Source: Hamadaea flava (GTDB lineage Bacteria; Actinomycetota; Actinomycetes; Mycobacteriales; Micromonosporaceae). From it: 64,000 nt of DNA. Shown here in pieces: positions 17,769 to 26,112 of this stretch. The notes beneath the pieces were generated by a model that searched no databases, was not told the DNA's origin, and worked only from the letters and a program-made list of their open reading frames with translations. The translations under genes were made by a program, and so were the position numbers. The first letter of the stretch is position 1. The number at the start of each line of letters is the position of its first letter. Location: assembly GCF_024172085.1 (NCBI RefSeq), contig NZ_JAMZDZ010000001.1:1302001-1366000 (forward strand). Direction: 5' to 3'.

Positions 17769-19129
17769 AGCGGTTCCTGCTCGTTCTCGGCCTCGCCATC
17801 GGCATCGGCGTCGTCATCGGGGTCGCACCCGGGCATCGCGGCTGGTTCGACATCAGCGTCTACCACGGCGCGGTCGACTACTGGGTCTCCGGCGGCGACC
17901 TGTACTCCTACCTGCGGCCGCGCAGCACCTACGGCTTTACCTATCCGCCGTTCGCGGCCGTGTGCATGCTGCCGATGACGCTCGTCGGCTGGCATCCGGC
18001 GATCGCGATCAACCTGGTTCTGACCCTGATCGCTTCGGCGTTCCTGCTGTGGTTCTGGGTCGGCCCGGTGACACGGCACTTCGGCTGGCCGCGCTGGTAC
18101 GCCTTCGGCCTCACCGCGTGCGCGTTCGCCGCGCTCAACCCGGTCCGGGACACCGTCAGCTTCGGCCAGATCAACCTGCTGCTCGTCGCCCTCGTCTACC
18201 TCGACCTGCTTTTCCTCACCGGCTTTCGGCTCACCGGCTTTCGGCTCACCGGCTTTCGACTCACCGGCTTTCGGCGGCCCGGTCGCCTCGGTTCTCTCCG
18301 CTGGATCAGGGATATGCATGCGATCTTGGGCCGGTTTGGCATGCATAACCGTGATCTGCTGGTAAGAAACCGCGTGGCGGGAGTCGGCATCGGGTTAGCG
18401 GCGGCGATCAAGCTGACCCCCGCGATCTTCGTGCTCTATCTGGTGGTGACCCGGCAGTGGCGGGCGGCCGCGACCGCGGTCGGGACCGCGACGGCGGCCA
18501 CACTGATCACCGCGCTGGCAGTGCCGGACGCGAGCCGGGCGTACTTCACCGACGCGGTCTGGAACACGAGCCGCATCGGGAATCTGGCGTACGTGTCGAA
18601 CCAGTCGCTGCTCGGGCTCGTGTCGCGGCTGCACCTGGCGCACTCGGTGTGGCTGCTGCTCGTGGTCGCCACGCTGGCGGTGTGGGCCTGGCGGTGTGCC
18701 CGCGCCAAGGATCACGTCCACGGCTTCGCCCTCACCGGGGTGGTGTCCTGCCTGATCAGCCCGATCACCTGGGTCCATCACCTGGTGTGGGCGCTCCCGG
18801 CGCTCGTCTTGTTCCTCTATGGACGCCGTCGGCTCGGGATCGCCTGCTTCGTGGTGCTGGTCAGCGGACTGGTTTGGCTATGGTCGGTGAACCCGTCGTT
18901 CGCCGGGCCACTGGCCGTACTCGGGGCCAATGCGTACGTGCTCGTCACGCTGGTGCTGTTGGTCGCAGCGCCCGTCCCGGCGCCGTCGCCGAACTCGCCA
19001 GGCGCATCCGCTCCAGCACCGCCTCGACCTCAGCGGCCGCCCGCGCTTCCCGCTGCGCCGCCTGCCCCCGCCGCGCCAACCGCCACTCGTGCGCCGCGAG
19101 ACTCACGAGTTGGGGCAGCAGATCGGTAG
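17765..19129 (+). CDS. GT87-family (DUF2029) membrane mannosyltransferase with repeat-derived insert
   Basis: The 454-residue GT-C fold protein resembles PimE-type polyprenol-phosphate-mannose-dependent alpha-1,2-mannosyltransferases: an acidic motif in the first loop (RGWFDISVYHGAVDYW), GFTYPPFAAV and an alternation of helices. At residues about 151-199, between LVYLDLLF and VAGVGIGLAAAIKLTP, lie four copies of LTGFR encoded by a 15-bp tandem repeat, followed by an in-frame family A palindrome (RWIRDMHAILGRFGMHNRDL). Relatives normally pass directly from one helix to the next here, so this is an insertion that kept the frame. The Pro/Ala-rich C-terminus overlaps a possible minus-strand reading frame. 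Confidence 0.72.
   Translation: MKRFLLVLGLAIGIGVVIGVAPGHRGWFDISVYHGAVDYWVSGGDLYSYLRPRSTYGFTYPPFAAVCMLPMTLVGWHPAIAINLVLTLIASAFLLWFWVGPVTRHFGWPRWYAFGLTACAFAALNPVRDTVSFGQINLLLVALVYLDLLFLTGFRLTGFRLTGFRLTGFRRPGRLGSLRWIRDMHAILGRFGMHNRDLLVRNRVAGVGIGLAAAIKLTPAIFVLYLVVTRQWRAAATAVGTATAATLITALAVPDASRAYFTDAVWNTSRIGNLAYVSNQSLLGLVSRLHLAHSVWLLLVVATLAVWAWRCARAKDHVHGFALTGVVSCLISPITWVHHLVWALPALVLFLYGRRRLGIACFVVLVSGLVWLWSVNPSFAGPLAVLGANAYVLVTLVLLVAAPVPAPSPNSPGASAPAPPRPQRPPALPAAPPAPAAPTATRAPRDSRVGAADR
18215..18274. repeat. 15-bp tandem repeat x4 inside the GT87 gene
   Basis: Four head-to-tail copies of CTCACCGGCTTTCGG; copy 3 differs at one base. They encode LTGFR repeats in frame with the glycosyltransferase. 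Confidence 0.95.
18301..18359. repeat. Palindromic element, family A copy 2, inside a gene
   Basis: GGATCAGGGATATGCATGC (18303-18321) pairs imperfectly with GCATGCATAACCGTGATCTGC (18339-18359); the loop is CGATCTTGGGCCGGTTTG-like. It is read in frame by the GT87 gene and directly follows the 15-bp repeats. Confidence 0.85.
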
Positions 19130-19252
19130 ACCGGCGAAGCACCCATCGCAATCCATCCACGGTGGTACCCAGAAGGCCGCCGACTGCGTCCAGATGGAAG
19201 TTCCCCGCAGCGTGACGTCAGCGCCGACGAGGACGAGCTCGAGGTACTTCAC
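18945..19252 (-). pseudogene. Possible small frameshifted gene coupled to the glycosyltransferase pair
   Basis: A GTG at 19252 overlaps the stop of the GT4 gene (GTGA) and begins VKYLELVLVGADVTLRG. A coherent second segment in another frame, LDAVGGLLGTTVDGLRWVLR onwards to 18945, has actinobacterial codon use and helical amphipathic character. Joining them needs one frameshift near 19200. Either this is a damaged small gene, a sequencing error, or two chance frames. The downstream frame overlaps the Pro-rich tail of the GT87 gene on the other strand. Confidence 0.3.
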
Positions 19253-20346
19253 GGCAAGTCCTCGTGCACCCGGAGGAAGCCCCGGACGGCGGCCGCCCAG
19301 CTGAACTCCTCGGCGCGTCGCCGGGCCCGTTCGCGGGCGTCGGGACGGCCGAGCAGGCTGAGCACCTCGGCCGAGAAGTCCTCCCCCGGAGCGGACGCGC
19401 CGGCCGAGCCGAGAACGCCCGAAAGGGCGCTCGAGGCGCTCGCCACGACGGGCGTACCGCAGGCCGATGCCTCCAACGCGGCCAGCCCGAACGTCTCGAT
19501 CGGCCCGGGGGCGAGCACCACGTCGGCGGTCGCCTGCAACGCCGCCAGCTCCGCCCGGTCACTGATCCATCCCGTGAACGACACCGGCAGGCCCTCCGCC
19601 GCCTTCGTGAGCCGGGTACGCAGGGGTCCGTCGCCGACGATCACCAGCCGAGCGGGTACGCCCCGTGCCCGCAACGCAGCCAGCGTCGTGAGCGCCCGCT
19701 GCGGCCGCTTCTCCACCGACAACCGTGTCGCGCAGACGAGCAGGATCTCGTCCGGCTCCGCCAACGAGGTACGCAGCTCGGCCGACCGGCGGCCGGGATG
19801 GAAATGATCGAGGTCCACGCCGAGGGGAACCTGGACGACGTTGGCCGCCCCGGCGTGGTGGAACTCGTCGGCGGCCCATTCAGTGGTGCAGACGATCCGG
19901 TCGTATGCCCGCGCAGTGGCCCGGTTCAGGCTGGTCGCCAGCCTCCGGCGTACGCCACCGGGCAGCCGGGTGACCCGGAGCAGCCCGTTGAGGCTCTCGT
20001 GGGAGACCATGACCGAGCCGATCCGCTGCTCTTGCGCCCAGGCCCCGGTCCAGCGCAGCGTCGTCCGGTCGGAGACCTCCAGGCTGTCCGGCTTCAGCTC
20101 GGTCAGCGTGCGTACCAGTTCTTTCTTGTTCAGCAGGACGCGGTAGCCGCCGAGGCCGGGCACGACGGGGCCGGGCAGCGTCACCACGCGGCCCTGCGGG
20201 TGCTGCTCGTCGGCGGCCCGCTCGCCCGGCACGACCAGGATCGGCTCGTGACCTGCGGCGGCGTAGCCGACCCCCAGCTCGCGCAGGGCGGTACGCAACC
20301 CGCCCGAACGTGGCGTGACGAAGTTCGCCAGCCGGACGATCCTCAT
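19249..20346 (-). CDS. GT4 glycosyltransferase, PimC-like
   Basis: The 365-residue cytoplasmic GT-B enzyme has the GT4 layout: N-terminal acceptor domain (MRIVRLANFVTPRSGGLRTA), the central LLVCATRLSVEKRPQ motif and the E-x7-E pattern in GPIETFGLAALEASACGTPV, which binds the nucleotide-sugar donor. Sequence and pairing with the next gene resemble actinobacterial GDP-mannose-dependent mannosyltransferases of phosphatidylinositol mannoside or lipomannan synthesis (PimC/MgtA types). It overlaps the upstream glycosyltransferase gene by 4 nt (ATGA), so both are made together. Acceptor assignment is inference. Confidence 0.8.
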   Translation of the reverse strand: MRIVRLANFVTPRSGGLRTALRELGVGYAAAGHEPILVVPGERAADEQHPQGRVVTLPGPVVPGLGGYRVLLNKKELVRTLTELKPDSLEVSDRTTLRWTGAWAQEQRIGSVMVSHESLNGLLRVTRLPGGVRRRLATSLNRATARAYDRIVCTTEWAADEFHHAGAANVVQVPLGVDLDHFHPGRRSAELRTSLAEPDEILLVCATRLSVEKRPQRALTTLAALRARGVPARLVIVGDGPLRTRLTKAAEGLPVSFTGWISDRAELAALQATADVVLAPGPIETFGLAALEASACGTPVVASASSALSGVLGSAGASAPGEDFSAEVLSLLGRPDARERARRRAEEFSWAAAVRGFLRVHEDLP

Positions 20347-21692
20347 CGGACAGACTCCTTGACGGCCGTCTGCCCCGCCGGGACCTCATGCCGTGGAGCC
20401 TCGCGCCGTGGGACCTCATGCCGTTGAGCCTCGTGCCGTGGAGCCTCATGCCGTTGAGCCTCATGCCGTTGAGCCTCATGCCGTTGAGCCTCATGCCGTG
20501 GAGCCTCGTGCCGTTGAGCCTCGCGCCGTGGGACCTCATGCCGTGGGGCTTTGTGCTGTTGGGCGTCGTGCGCCGGGACCGGCCGGCCGAGCACCGCCGA
20601 GTAGTGCCCGATCAGCTCGTCGCCCAGCGCCGCCCAGGTACGCTCGGCGACCGCCACCCGAGCCGCCAGCCCCATCCGCTGCCGCAGACTGGGACTGGCC
20701 GCCAGCCGGGCCACCGCCTCGACGATCGCGCCGCCGTCGTCGGGCGGCACGAGGAAGCCGGTGACGCCCGGGTCGACGAGATCGATCGGGCCGCCCGAGG
20801 CCGGCGCGACGACCGGGACCCCGCTGGCGTGCGCCTCCTGGATCGTCTGGCAGAACGTCTCATGCGGTCCGGTGTGGACGAACACGTCCAGCGCGGCGTA
20901 GATCATCGCCAGGTCGAGGCCGCTCTTCGGGCCGAGGAACAGTGCCCGGGGCAGGGCACGTTCGACGGTGCGCCGCGTCGGGCCGTCACCGACCACCACC
21001 ACGCGTACGCCCTTCATCCGGGTCACCTCGGCGAGCAGGTGCACCCGCTTCTCCTGGGCGAGCCGGCCGACGTAGCCGACGATCAGCTCTCCGTTGGGGG
21101 CCAGCAGCTCCCGCAGTTCGTCCGACCGATGCGACGGATGAAACAGTCCACTGTCGACACCTCGGCCCCACAGCTCGACATCGCGCACGCCGTGCGCGGT
21201 CAGCTGCTGGGCGGTCGCCGACGAGGGCGCCAGCGTACGCGCCGCCCGGCCGTGGACGGCGGCGATCCAGCGCCAGGCCGCGTCCTGCACAGCGCGTACG
21301 CCATAAGCCTCGGCGTAGCCGGGCACGTCGGTCTGGTAGACCGCGACCGCCGGGATCCGCAGCGCCTGGGCCGCGCGCGCACCCCACGCGCCGAGCACGA
21401 ACGGGCTGGCCAAGTGCACGACGTCGGGTCGGAACTCCCGCAGCGCGGCGGCGATCAGACCGCTCGGCGGCGCGATCCGCACGTTCGTGTAGCCCGGGAA
21501 CGGCATTGAGGGCACCCGGAACACGGGATACTCGTTCGTGGGCGCGTGCTGCAGCAGCCGGCGGCGCGGACGCGGCGCGACGACCATCGGCTCGTGGCCG
21601 CGCGCGAGGAGATGGTCGCAGACCCGCAGCACCGAGTTCGCGACTCCGTTGACGTCCGGGGCATAGGACTCCGTGATGATCGCTACCCGCAT
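20343..21692 (-). CDS. GT4 mannosyltransferase, MgtA-like, with repetitive C-terminal tail
   Basis: The first 375 of 449 residues are a GT-B fold GT4 enzyme: MRVAIITESYAPDVNGVANS start, GYVGRLAQEKRVHLL, and the donor-site E-x7-E in GPHETFCQTIQEAHASGVPV. The N-terminus is typical of the MgtA/PimB-prime group of GDP-mannose-dependent alpha-mannosyltransferases. The last 75 residues are abnormal: twelve 5-residue units of the QRHEA/PRHEV type, very rich in His, Arg and Glu, encoded by a 15-bp repeat. The tail is likely disordered and outside the catalytic fold. The gene leads a two-gene operon with the PimC-like enzyme. Confidence 0.82.
   Translation of the reverse strand: MRVAIITESYAPDVNGVANSVLRVCDHLLARGHEPMVVAPRPRRRLLQHAPTNEYPVFRVPSMPFPGYTNVRIAPPSGLIAAALREFRPDVVHLASPFVLGAWGARAAQALRIPAVAVYQTDVPGYAEAYGVRAVQDAAWRWIAAVHGRAARTLAPSSATAQQLTAHGVRDVELWGRGVDSGLFHPSHRSDELRELLAPNGELIVGYVGRLAQEKRVHLLAEVTRMKGVRVVVVGDGPTRRTVERALPRALFLGPKSGLDLAMIYAALDVFVHTGPHETFCQTIQEAHASGVPVVAPASGGPIDLVDPGVTGFLVPPDDGGAIVEAVARLAASPSLRQRMGLAARVAVAERTWAALGDELIGHYSAVLGRPVPAHDAQQHKAPRHEVPRREAQRHEAPRHEAQRHEAQRHEAQRHEAPRHEAQRHEVPRREAPRHEVPAGQTAVKESVR
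20384..20563. repeat. 15-bp tandem repeat x12 in the MgtA-like gene
   Basis: Twelve units close to CCTCATGCCGTTGAG, differing mainly at three positions, run without interruption and end close to the 3' end of the reading frame. Three adjacent units are identical, which suggests recent slippage or unequal exchange. Confidence 0.95.
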
Positions 21693-21772
21693 GGCCGCAG
21701 GCTACGAAGATCACCTGACGGTCAGGAGGACTGCGAGCATCCATCAGCTTCCCTTTGGATGCCCAACAGCCG

Positions 21773-22066
21773 TCAGGTCGTGGGGAACGGGTCGTCGGGG
21801 AAGACCACCGCCCACACCACTTGCTGCTGGTCGCGTACGGGGGAATCGCCGGAGGTCCCGACCGCAGCGCACCACTCCTCGACGCGGTACGCGCCGTCAC
21901 GGACTGCCTGCGCGAACTCGTCACGGAACCACTGATGCCGACCGGACGCGATGGCGCCCCGCAGATCGGCGAGCGTATGCGGATCGAGGTCGTGGGCGTA
22001 GACGCGGAGCACCTGATCGAGGCGGAGACTGACGCCCGCGTGCGAGAACTGCTCAGAAGAGATCAT
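21773..22066 (-). CDS. Hypothetical small protein
   Basis: A 97-residue frame from ATG 22066 encodes an acidic soluble protein (MISSEQFSHAGVSLRLDQVL start; two Trp near HQWFRDEF and VEEWC). I recognise no family and see no ribosome site, but codon use is normal and the frame is the only plausible one in this interval. It lies upstream of the mannosyltransferase pair on the same strand, about 80 bp away. Confidence 0.45.
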   Translation of the reverse strand: MISSEQFSHAGVSLRLDQVLRVYAHDLDPHTLADLRGAIASGRHQWFRDEFAQAVRDGAYRVEEWCAAVGTSGDSPVRDQQQVVWAVVFPDDPFPTT

Positions 22067-22246
22067 GATTATCGCCGTGAGGGGTCGGCGCCACCGGCGG
22101 TACGGCGGCGGAAGTGGCCGGTCCGTAAACGTCCGGTGACACCCTACGCACAAACCCCCGTCTCACGGCAAGACCCGTACGCAAACGGGGTCGCCCGACA
22201 GGCCACCTCCCCTTCCGACACCGCTCTACCCGGCCCCTATTCCCAG

Positions 22247-22306
22247 CGGATCAGGGATATGCCGGGAATCTTGGGCCGGGATCGCAGGCATATCCGTGAT
22301 CTGCCG
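22247..22306. repeat. Palindromic element, family A copy 3
   Basis: GCGGATCAGGGATATGCC (22247-22264) opposes GGCATATCCGTGATCTGC (22287-22304); the loop includes AATCTTGGGCCGGGAT, shared with copy 2. Within the 276-bp gap 22067-22342 I see nothing else. Confidence 0.8.
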
Positions 22307-22342
22307 CTCAAAGGGCGGCACCGCAAGCGCGAGGGCGGCGGC

Positions 22343-22705
22343 TCAGGAGGCGGCAGCGAGCCAGGCGGTGACGACCGCGAGCCCGAGCAGCACGATGTTG
22401 AGCCCGATCAGCCGCGCCTCACCCCGCGACAGGTGCAGGGCGATGCCGCCGACCTGGATCAGGGCGAGCCCGATCGCCGCCGCGATCGCCAGGCCGGGCA
22501 GGATGCCGGTCAGCTTGGGCAGGACGAGACCGATCGCGCCCAGCACCTCCAGCGTCCCGATCGTGCGGACGAGCGGCAGCGGCAGCTGGTCGACCCAGCC
22601 CATCATCGGCCGCAGCTGATCCGGCGACTGCGCGATCTTCTTGCCACCGGCGTACGCGTAGAACAGGGCGAGCAGCCCGGCCAGGATCCAGTAGGCGACG
22701 TCCAT
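22343..22705 (-). CDS. DoxX-like membrane protein
   Basis: The 120-residue protein has four predicted membrane helices and the DoxX-like pattern: YWILAGLLALFYAYAGGKKI at the N-terminus and RTIGTLEVLGAIGLVLP in the middle. Such proteins are often paired with an HxlR regulator, as here: the hxlR-type gene is divergent across 135 bp. Family members have been linked to redox stress and terminal oxidase function, but this one is not assigned. Confidence 0.8.
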   Translation of the reverse strand: MDVAYWILAGLLALFYAYAGGKKIAQSPDQLRPMMGWVDQLPLPLVRTIGTLEVLGAIGLVLPKLTGILPGLAIAAAIGLALIQVGGIALHLSRGEARLIGLNIVLLGLAVVTAWLAAAS

Positions 22706-22725
22706 GAGGGGCCCTTCCAGGATGG

Positions 22726-22738
22726 TTACCGTTGGTAA
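22726..22738. promoter_or_regulatory. Candidate HxlR operator
   Basis: TTACC-GTT-GGTAA is a perfect inverted repeat 21 bp upstream of the DoxX-like start, between the divergent doxX and hxlR genes. The position suits repression by the neighbouring regulator; the sequence has not been tested. Confidence 0.4.
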
Positions 22739-22840
22739 GTAGCCTCATGATGCGTCAGTTTCGTCAGGCGTACAAAAGGCACACGCATGTACGTAGGGCA
22801 CAACGCCGTCAGAATCAAGCGGTCAGCATCAGGGAGCGCA

Positions 22841-23233
22841 ATGTCGGACTACGAGCACACCTGCCTGATTCGGGGCGACGGCGGAGCGACGCTGCGCGAG
22901 ATCCTCGACCAGATCTGCAACAAGTGGACGCTGCTCGTGGTCGCGACGCTCGACCAGGGGCGGCTGCGGTTCACCGATCTGCATCAGCAGATCCCGGGGA
23001 TCTCGCAGCGCATGCTGACCCTGACGTTGCGCAACCTGGAGCGGGACGGGCTGGTGGCCCGGGAGGCGTACGCCGAGGTGCCGCCGCGCGTCGAGTATTC
23101 GCTGACCGCCGTCGGCAAGAGTCTCATCCCGCCCGCGCTGGCGCTGGCCGGCTGGGCCATCGAGCACGTACCGCACATCGAGGCGAGCCGCGCGGTGTAC
23201 GAGCCCAGAACCAAAGCGGCACAACGAAGCTAA
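22841..23233 (+). CDS. HxlR-family transcriptional regulator
   Basis: The 130-residue winged-helix protein begins MSDYEHTCLIRGDGGATLRE and contains the HxlR hallmarks NKWTLLVVATLDQGRLRFTD, then ISQRMLTLTLRNLERDGLV for the recognition region. An N-terminal Cys (residue 8) is present, as in redox- or aldehyde-sensing relatives. ATG 22841 follows GGGAG; an upstream in-frame ATG at 22787 lacks family similarity. Probably controls the divergent DoxX-like gene and itself. Confidence 0.88.
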   Translation: MSDYEHTCLIRGDGGATLREILDQICNKWTLLVVATLDQGRLRFTDLHQQIPGISQRMLTLTLRNLERDGLVAREAYAEVPPRVEYSLTAVGKSLIPPALALAGWAIEHVPHIEASRAVYEPRTKAAQRS

Positions 23234-23315
23234 GGCATTCGTACGCTTCGCCGCTACTCTGTGCCGGCGCGTCTGTCCACAGTGATCGCCGAGGTGCTGC
23301 TGGGCGCTCGTGAAT

Positions 23316-23690
23316 TCAGCTGGGGTGGATCGCGCAGAACAGTACGCCGTCCGGCGCAGCGAGCACGGTCCATCGATGCGGCTCGTAGACCTCCCAGGCG
23401 ACCTGCGCCCCCGCATCGATCAGCGCCGGCAACTCGGCCAGGTCGTCGAGACGGATGTCGAGATGCACGAGTCCCCGGCCGCGATCAGGATCACTGGTCG
23501 GGCTGATCCACACATCCGGCTGACGGCCGTCCGGATCGCGCAACAACACCGACTCGCCCTCTGCCAGCGTGCGATTCCGCAACGCCGCCGCGTCCTCCGG
23601 CACCGGCGGCAAACCCAGCGCCAGCGACCAGAACGGCCCTGCGGCGTACGCGTCCCGGCAGTGGATCACAATCGAGTTCAGCCTGCTCAT
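23316..23690 (-). CDS. VOC/glyoxalase-like domain protein
   Basis: The 124-residue protein has the two beta-alpha-beta-beta-beta modules of the vicinal oxygen chelate superfamily: SIVIHCRDAYAAGPFWSLAL at the start and GLVHLDIRLDDL in the second half, with the C-terminal APDGVLFCAIHPS. His and Glu positions for a metal site are partly present. Probably a small-molecule binding or resistance protein; substrate unknown. Confidence 0.8.
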   Translation of the reverse strand: MSRLNSIVIHCRDAYAAGPFWSLALGLPPVPEDAAALRNRTLAEGESVLLRDPDGRQPDVWISPTSDPDRGRGLVHLDIRLDDLAELPALIDAGAQVAWEVYEPHRWTVLAAPDGVLFCAIHPS

Positions 23691-23871
23691 GGCCGGTCAT
23701 CGTCGCACATCCACCTCCTCACTACCCGTCATTTATCAGGAGCTGTTTCGCGAATACGACGGGCACGCTGTGACGTCCGTCGCTTGTGGACAGCACGACT
23801 GTTGATCGTGGCACATTCTCGTGACCTTGACCCCCTGGAAGGCGCCGGACGGTTGTTCTAACGTTGACTCT

Positions 23872-25221
23872 GTGAACGGGGTGTTGGCACAGGTGGAAGC
23901 AGGTGTGGCCGAGCTGGCCACCGGTCCCCTGTGGACACTTTCGGACACCGAGATCACCGACGAAGTACGCCGTGTCCACGCAACGATCCAAGCCCTGTCA
24001 GGCCGGTTCCTGACGTTGATCGGAGCGGCCGACAGCCGCGACATCCCGCACAACGCGGGCGCGACCGGCACGGCGAACTGGCTGTCGTATCTGCTGGCGA
24101 TGCGCCACCGCGACGCACAGGCGTGGACGAAACTGGCCGGAATGCTGCCCGCGGTCCCGGTGGTCGAAGCGGCCCTGGCAGACGGACGCGTGAACGTCGA
24201 ACAGGCCCGGGTGATCGCCAAGACCGTGCACGACCTGCCCTCCGGAGTGGGTGAGCTGGGCAAGGCGAAAGCCGCCGAGGTGCTGACCAAACTCGCCACT
24301 GATGACCGACTGCTGCCGGAAGTGCTGGAGAAGCATCAGCGGCAGATCCTGGAGACGGTCGCGCCGGAGATCGCCGATGACAAGCTCCGCAGGGATCTGG
24401 ACCGCGCCGAACGCTCCGCCTACGACCGCCGTGACTTCACCCTCATCCCCTACGGCGAAGGCGAATACCGAGTACGTGGCATCCTCGACACCGAAGCAGC
24501 CGCGATCGTGCGCACCGCGCTGGATCCGCTGTCCGGGCCGCGCAAACCCGCCCCGACAGTGGCCGCCGCGATCGGCGCAGATGCGTGCGGCGGTTCAGAT
24601 GCGGTGAACGATGATTGCGCTGCCGCCCGCGTGGTGCCGGGTGAGCCAGACCCGCGCTCGGCCGGAGCCCGCCGTGCCGACGCCTTGGTCGAGGTATGCC
24701 AGCGGATCATGGACGCCGGTGAGCTGCCCGACAACGGCGGCGAGAAGCCACACCTGACGATCACCCTGCCCTGGGACGCCCTCCAAGCCAAGGTCGCCGC
24801 AGGACTGCTCGACACCGGCGACCTGCTCACCCCGGAAACCGTGCGACGGCTCGCGTGCGACGCGATGATCATCCCAGCCGTGCTCGGCGGCGACGGTCAG
24901 GTCCTCGACGTCGGCCGCGCCCGACGGCTGATCGACGGGCCGTTGCGCCGCGCACTGGTGTTGCGGGACAAGGGCTGCGCCTTCCCCGGTTGCGAGAGAC
25001 CACCGCAGTGGTGCCACGGCCACCACCTCAAGGCTTGGGCAGACGGCGGAACCACCTGTCTCGCGAATTCCGTGCTGCTTTGCGGCTTTCATCATCGCGA
25101 GATCCACCACGGACTCTGGGAAGTCCGCATGAGACCCGACGGTCTCCCCGAATTCCTCCCACCGGCCTTCGTCGACCCGCTCCGAAGAGCAGTCCGCAAC
25201 ACCCTCCACCGGCGCTGCTGA
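23872..25221 (+). CDS. DUF222 / 13E12-repeat HNH endonuclease-like protein
   Basis: The 449-residue protein has the DUF222 helical domain (about residues 20-330) and a C-terminal HNH motif: CAFPGCERPPQWCHGHHLKA, then WADGGTTCLANSVLLCGFHH, with all expected Cys and His residues. Such genes are repeated in many actinobacterial genomes and are sometimes damage-inducible; the true role is unknown. GTG 23872 gives the usual start (VNGVLAQVEAGVAEL); GTG 23821 would add 17 unrelated residues. The gene stands alone. Confidence 0.85.
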   Translation: MNGVLAQVEAGVAELATGPLWTLSDTEITDEVRRVHATIQALSGRFLTLIGAADSRDIPHNAGATGTANWLSYLLAMRHRDAQAWTKLAGMLPAVPVVEAALADGRVNVEQARVIAKTVHDLPSGVGELGKAKAAEVLTKLATDDRLLPEVLEKHQRQILETVAPEIADDKLRRDLDRAERSAYDRRDFTLIPYGEGEYRVRGILDTEAAAIVRTALDPLSGPRKPAPTVAAAIGADACGGSDAVNDDCAAARVVPGEPDPRSAGARRADALVEVCQRIMDAGELPDNGGEKPHLTITLPWDALQAKVAAGLLDTGDLLTPETVRRLACDAMIIPAVLGGDGQVLDVGRARRLIDGPLRRALVLRDKGCAFPGCERPPQWCHGHHLKAWADGGTTCLANSVLLCGFHHREIHHGLWEVRMRPDGLPEFLPPAFVDPLRRAVRNTLHRRC

Positions 25222-25268
25222 GGTCAAGTGGCTTGAGTGACAAGTACCTGCCGCGACGACACGTGTCG

Positions 25269-25466
25269 TCAGCCGCGGCGGTCGTACAGCCGGTCGACGT
25301 GGCGTACTGCGCCGATCAGCATGCCCGCGAGCAGCCAGCAGCCCGCGCCGAAGAGCACACCCGCCGGGAACTCCATGAAGTAGGCCAGCCCCGCTCCGAC
25401 CACCAGGAGCAGCAGCGTGTCGAAGACGAGCAGGCTGCGCAGCACGATGAGGGCGTACACGCTCAC
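25269..25466 (-). CDS. Small two-helix membrane protein
   Basis: From GTG 25466 a 65-residue frame encodes two hydrophobic segments, one around VLRSLLVFDTLLLLVVGAGL and one around GVLFGAGCWLLAGMLIGAV, ending in a basic tail (RHVDRLYDRRG). An upstream GTG/ATG would add 22 polar residues. No family recognised; it is divergent from the deaminase. Confidence 0.5.
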   Translation of the reverse strand: MSVYALIVLRSLLVFDTLLLLVVGAGLAYFMEFPAGVLFGAGCWLLAGMLIGAVRHVDRLYDRRG

Positions 25467-25550
25467 GCTGACAGGATGCGGCTTCGGGAAACGCCGTGGG
25501 CTCAGAGTTTCCTCAGAGCGTGCGATGATCATCGGTATAGCCTGTGACCT

Positions 25551-25979
25551 ATGATCAGCGCACAGGACGAGACCCTGCTCCGGCGGGCCATCGAGATCGC
25601 GGCGGAGGCCGTCGACTCAGGCGACGCACCCTACGGTTCGCTGCTGGCCGATGAGAACGGCACGATTCTCATCGAGGAGCACAACACGGTCAGGCGGGAC
25701 AACGACATCAGCGCCCATCCGGAGTTGAAGCTCGCCCGTTGGGCGGCTCGCGAACTCGACCCGGAGACGGCGGCGCGGACGACGATGTACACGAGTTGCC
25801 AGCCGTGCGGCATGTGCTCCGGCGGCATCATCCGGTCCGGGCTCGGCCGCGTCGTGTACGCCCTGTCCGCCGAGCAGCTCGTCGAGTTGAACCCGGGTTC
25901 GGCGTGGCCGACGGTGCCCCAGGAGGGCCCAGCTCTCTTCGAGGCGGCCCGCGTCCCGATCGAGACCTATTACCAGTGA
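25551..25979 (+). CDS. Cytidine/deoxycytidylate-type nucleoside deaminase
   Basis: The 142-residue enzyme has the zinc-dependent deaminase signature: HPE in SAHPELKLAR (family usually HAE) supplies the His ligand and the catalytic Glu, and PCGMC supplies two Cys ligands. GDAPYGSLLAD near the N-terminus fits the guanine deaminase/TadA-like branch. Likely hydrolytically deaminates a purine or pyrimidine base or nucleoside; the Pro in place of Ala is mild. ATG 25551. Confidence 0.85.
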   Translation: MISAQDETLLRRAIEIAAEAVDSGDAPYGSLLADENGTILIEEHNTVRRDNDISAHPELKLARWAARELDPETAARTTMYTSCQPCGMCSGGIIRSGLGRVVYALSAEQLVELNPGSAWPTVPQEGPALFEAARVPIETYYQ

Positions 25980-26089
25980 GTCAGGGGGCGGCCGGGGCGA
26001 CCCGGCCGCCCACCCCCCGTTCGACCCGCTAAATGATCTCATGGCCGGCTGGTCAGGGCATCGCTACTAAGATCGACTTCGGCATACCG

Positions 26090-26101
26090 CAGAAGTTGTA
26101 G
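26090..26101. promoter_or_regulatory. CAGAAGTTGTAG motif
   Basis: This 12-mer, just beyond the 3' end of the histidine kinase gene, differs at one base from CAGAAGTTGCAG in the divergent promoter region at 27340. Possible response-regulator site; weak evidence. Confidence 0.2.
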
Positions 26102-26112
26102 TCGGGGTAAAC

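Noticed and set aside
23872-25221. Mobile element or intron-encoded HNH endonuclease
   Set aside because: The HNH protein is of the DUF222/13E12 type; no flanking direct or inverted repeats or transposase are seen, so I list it as an ordinary gene.
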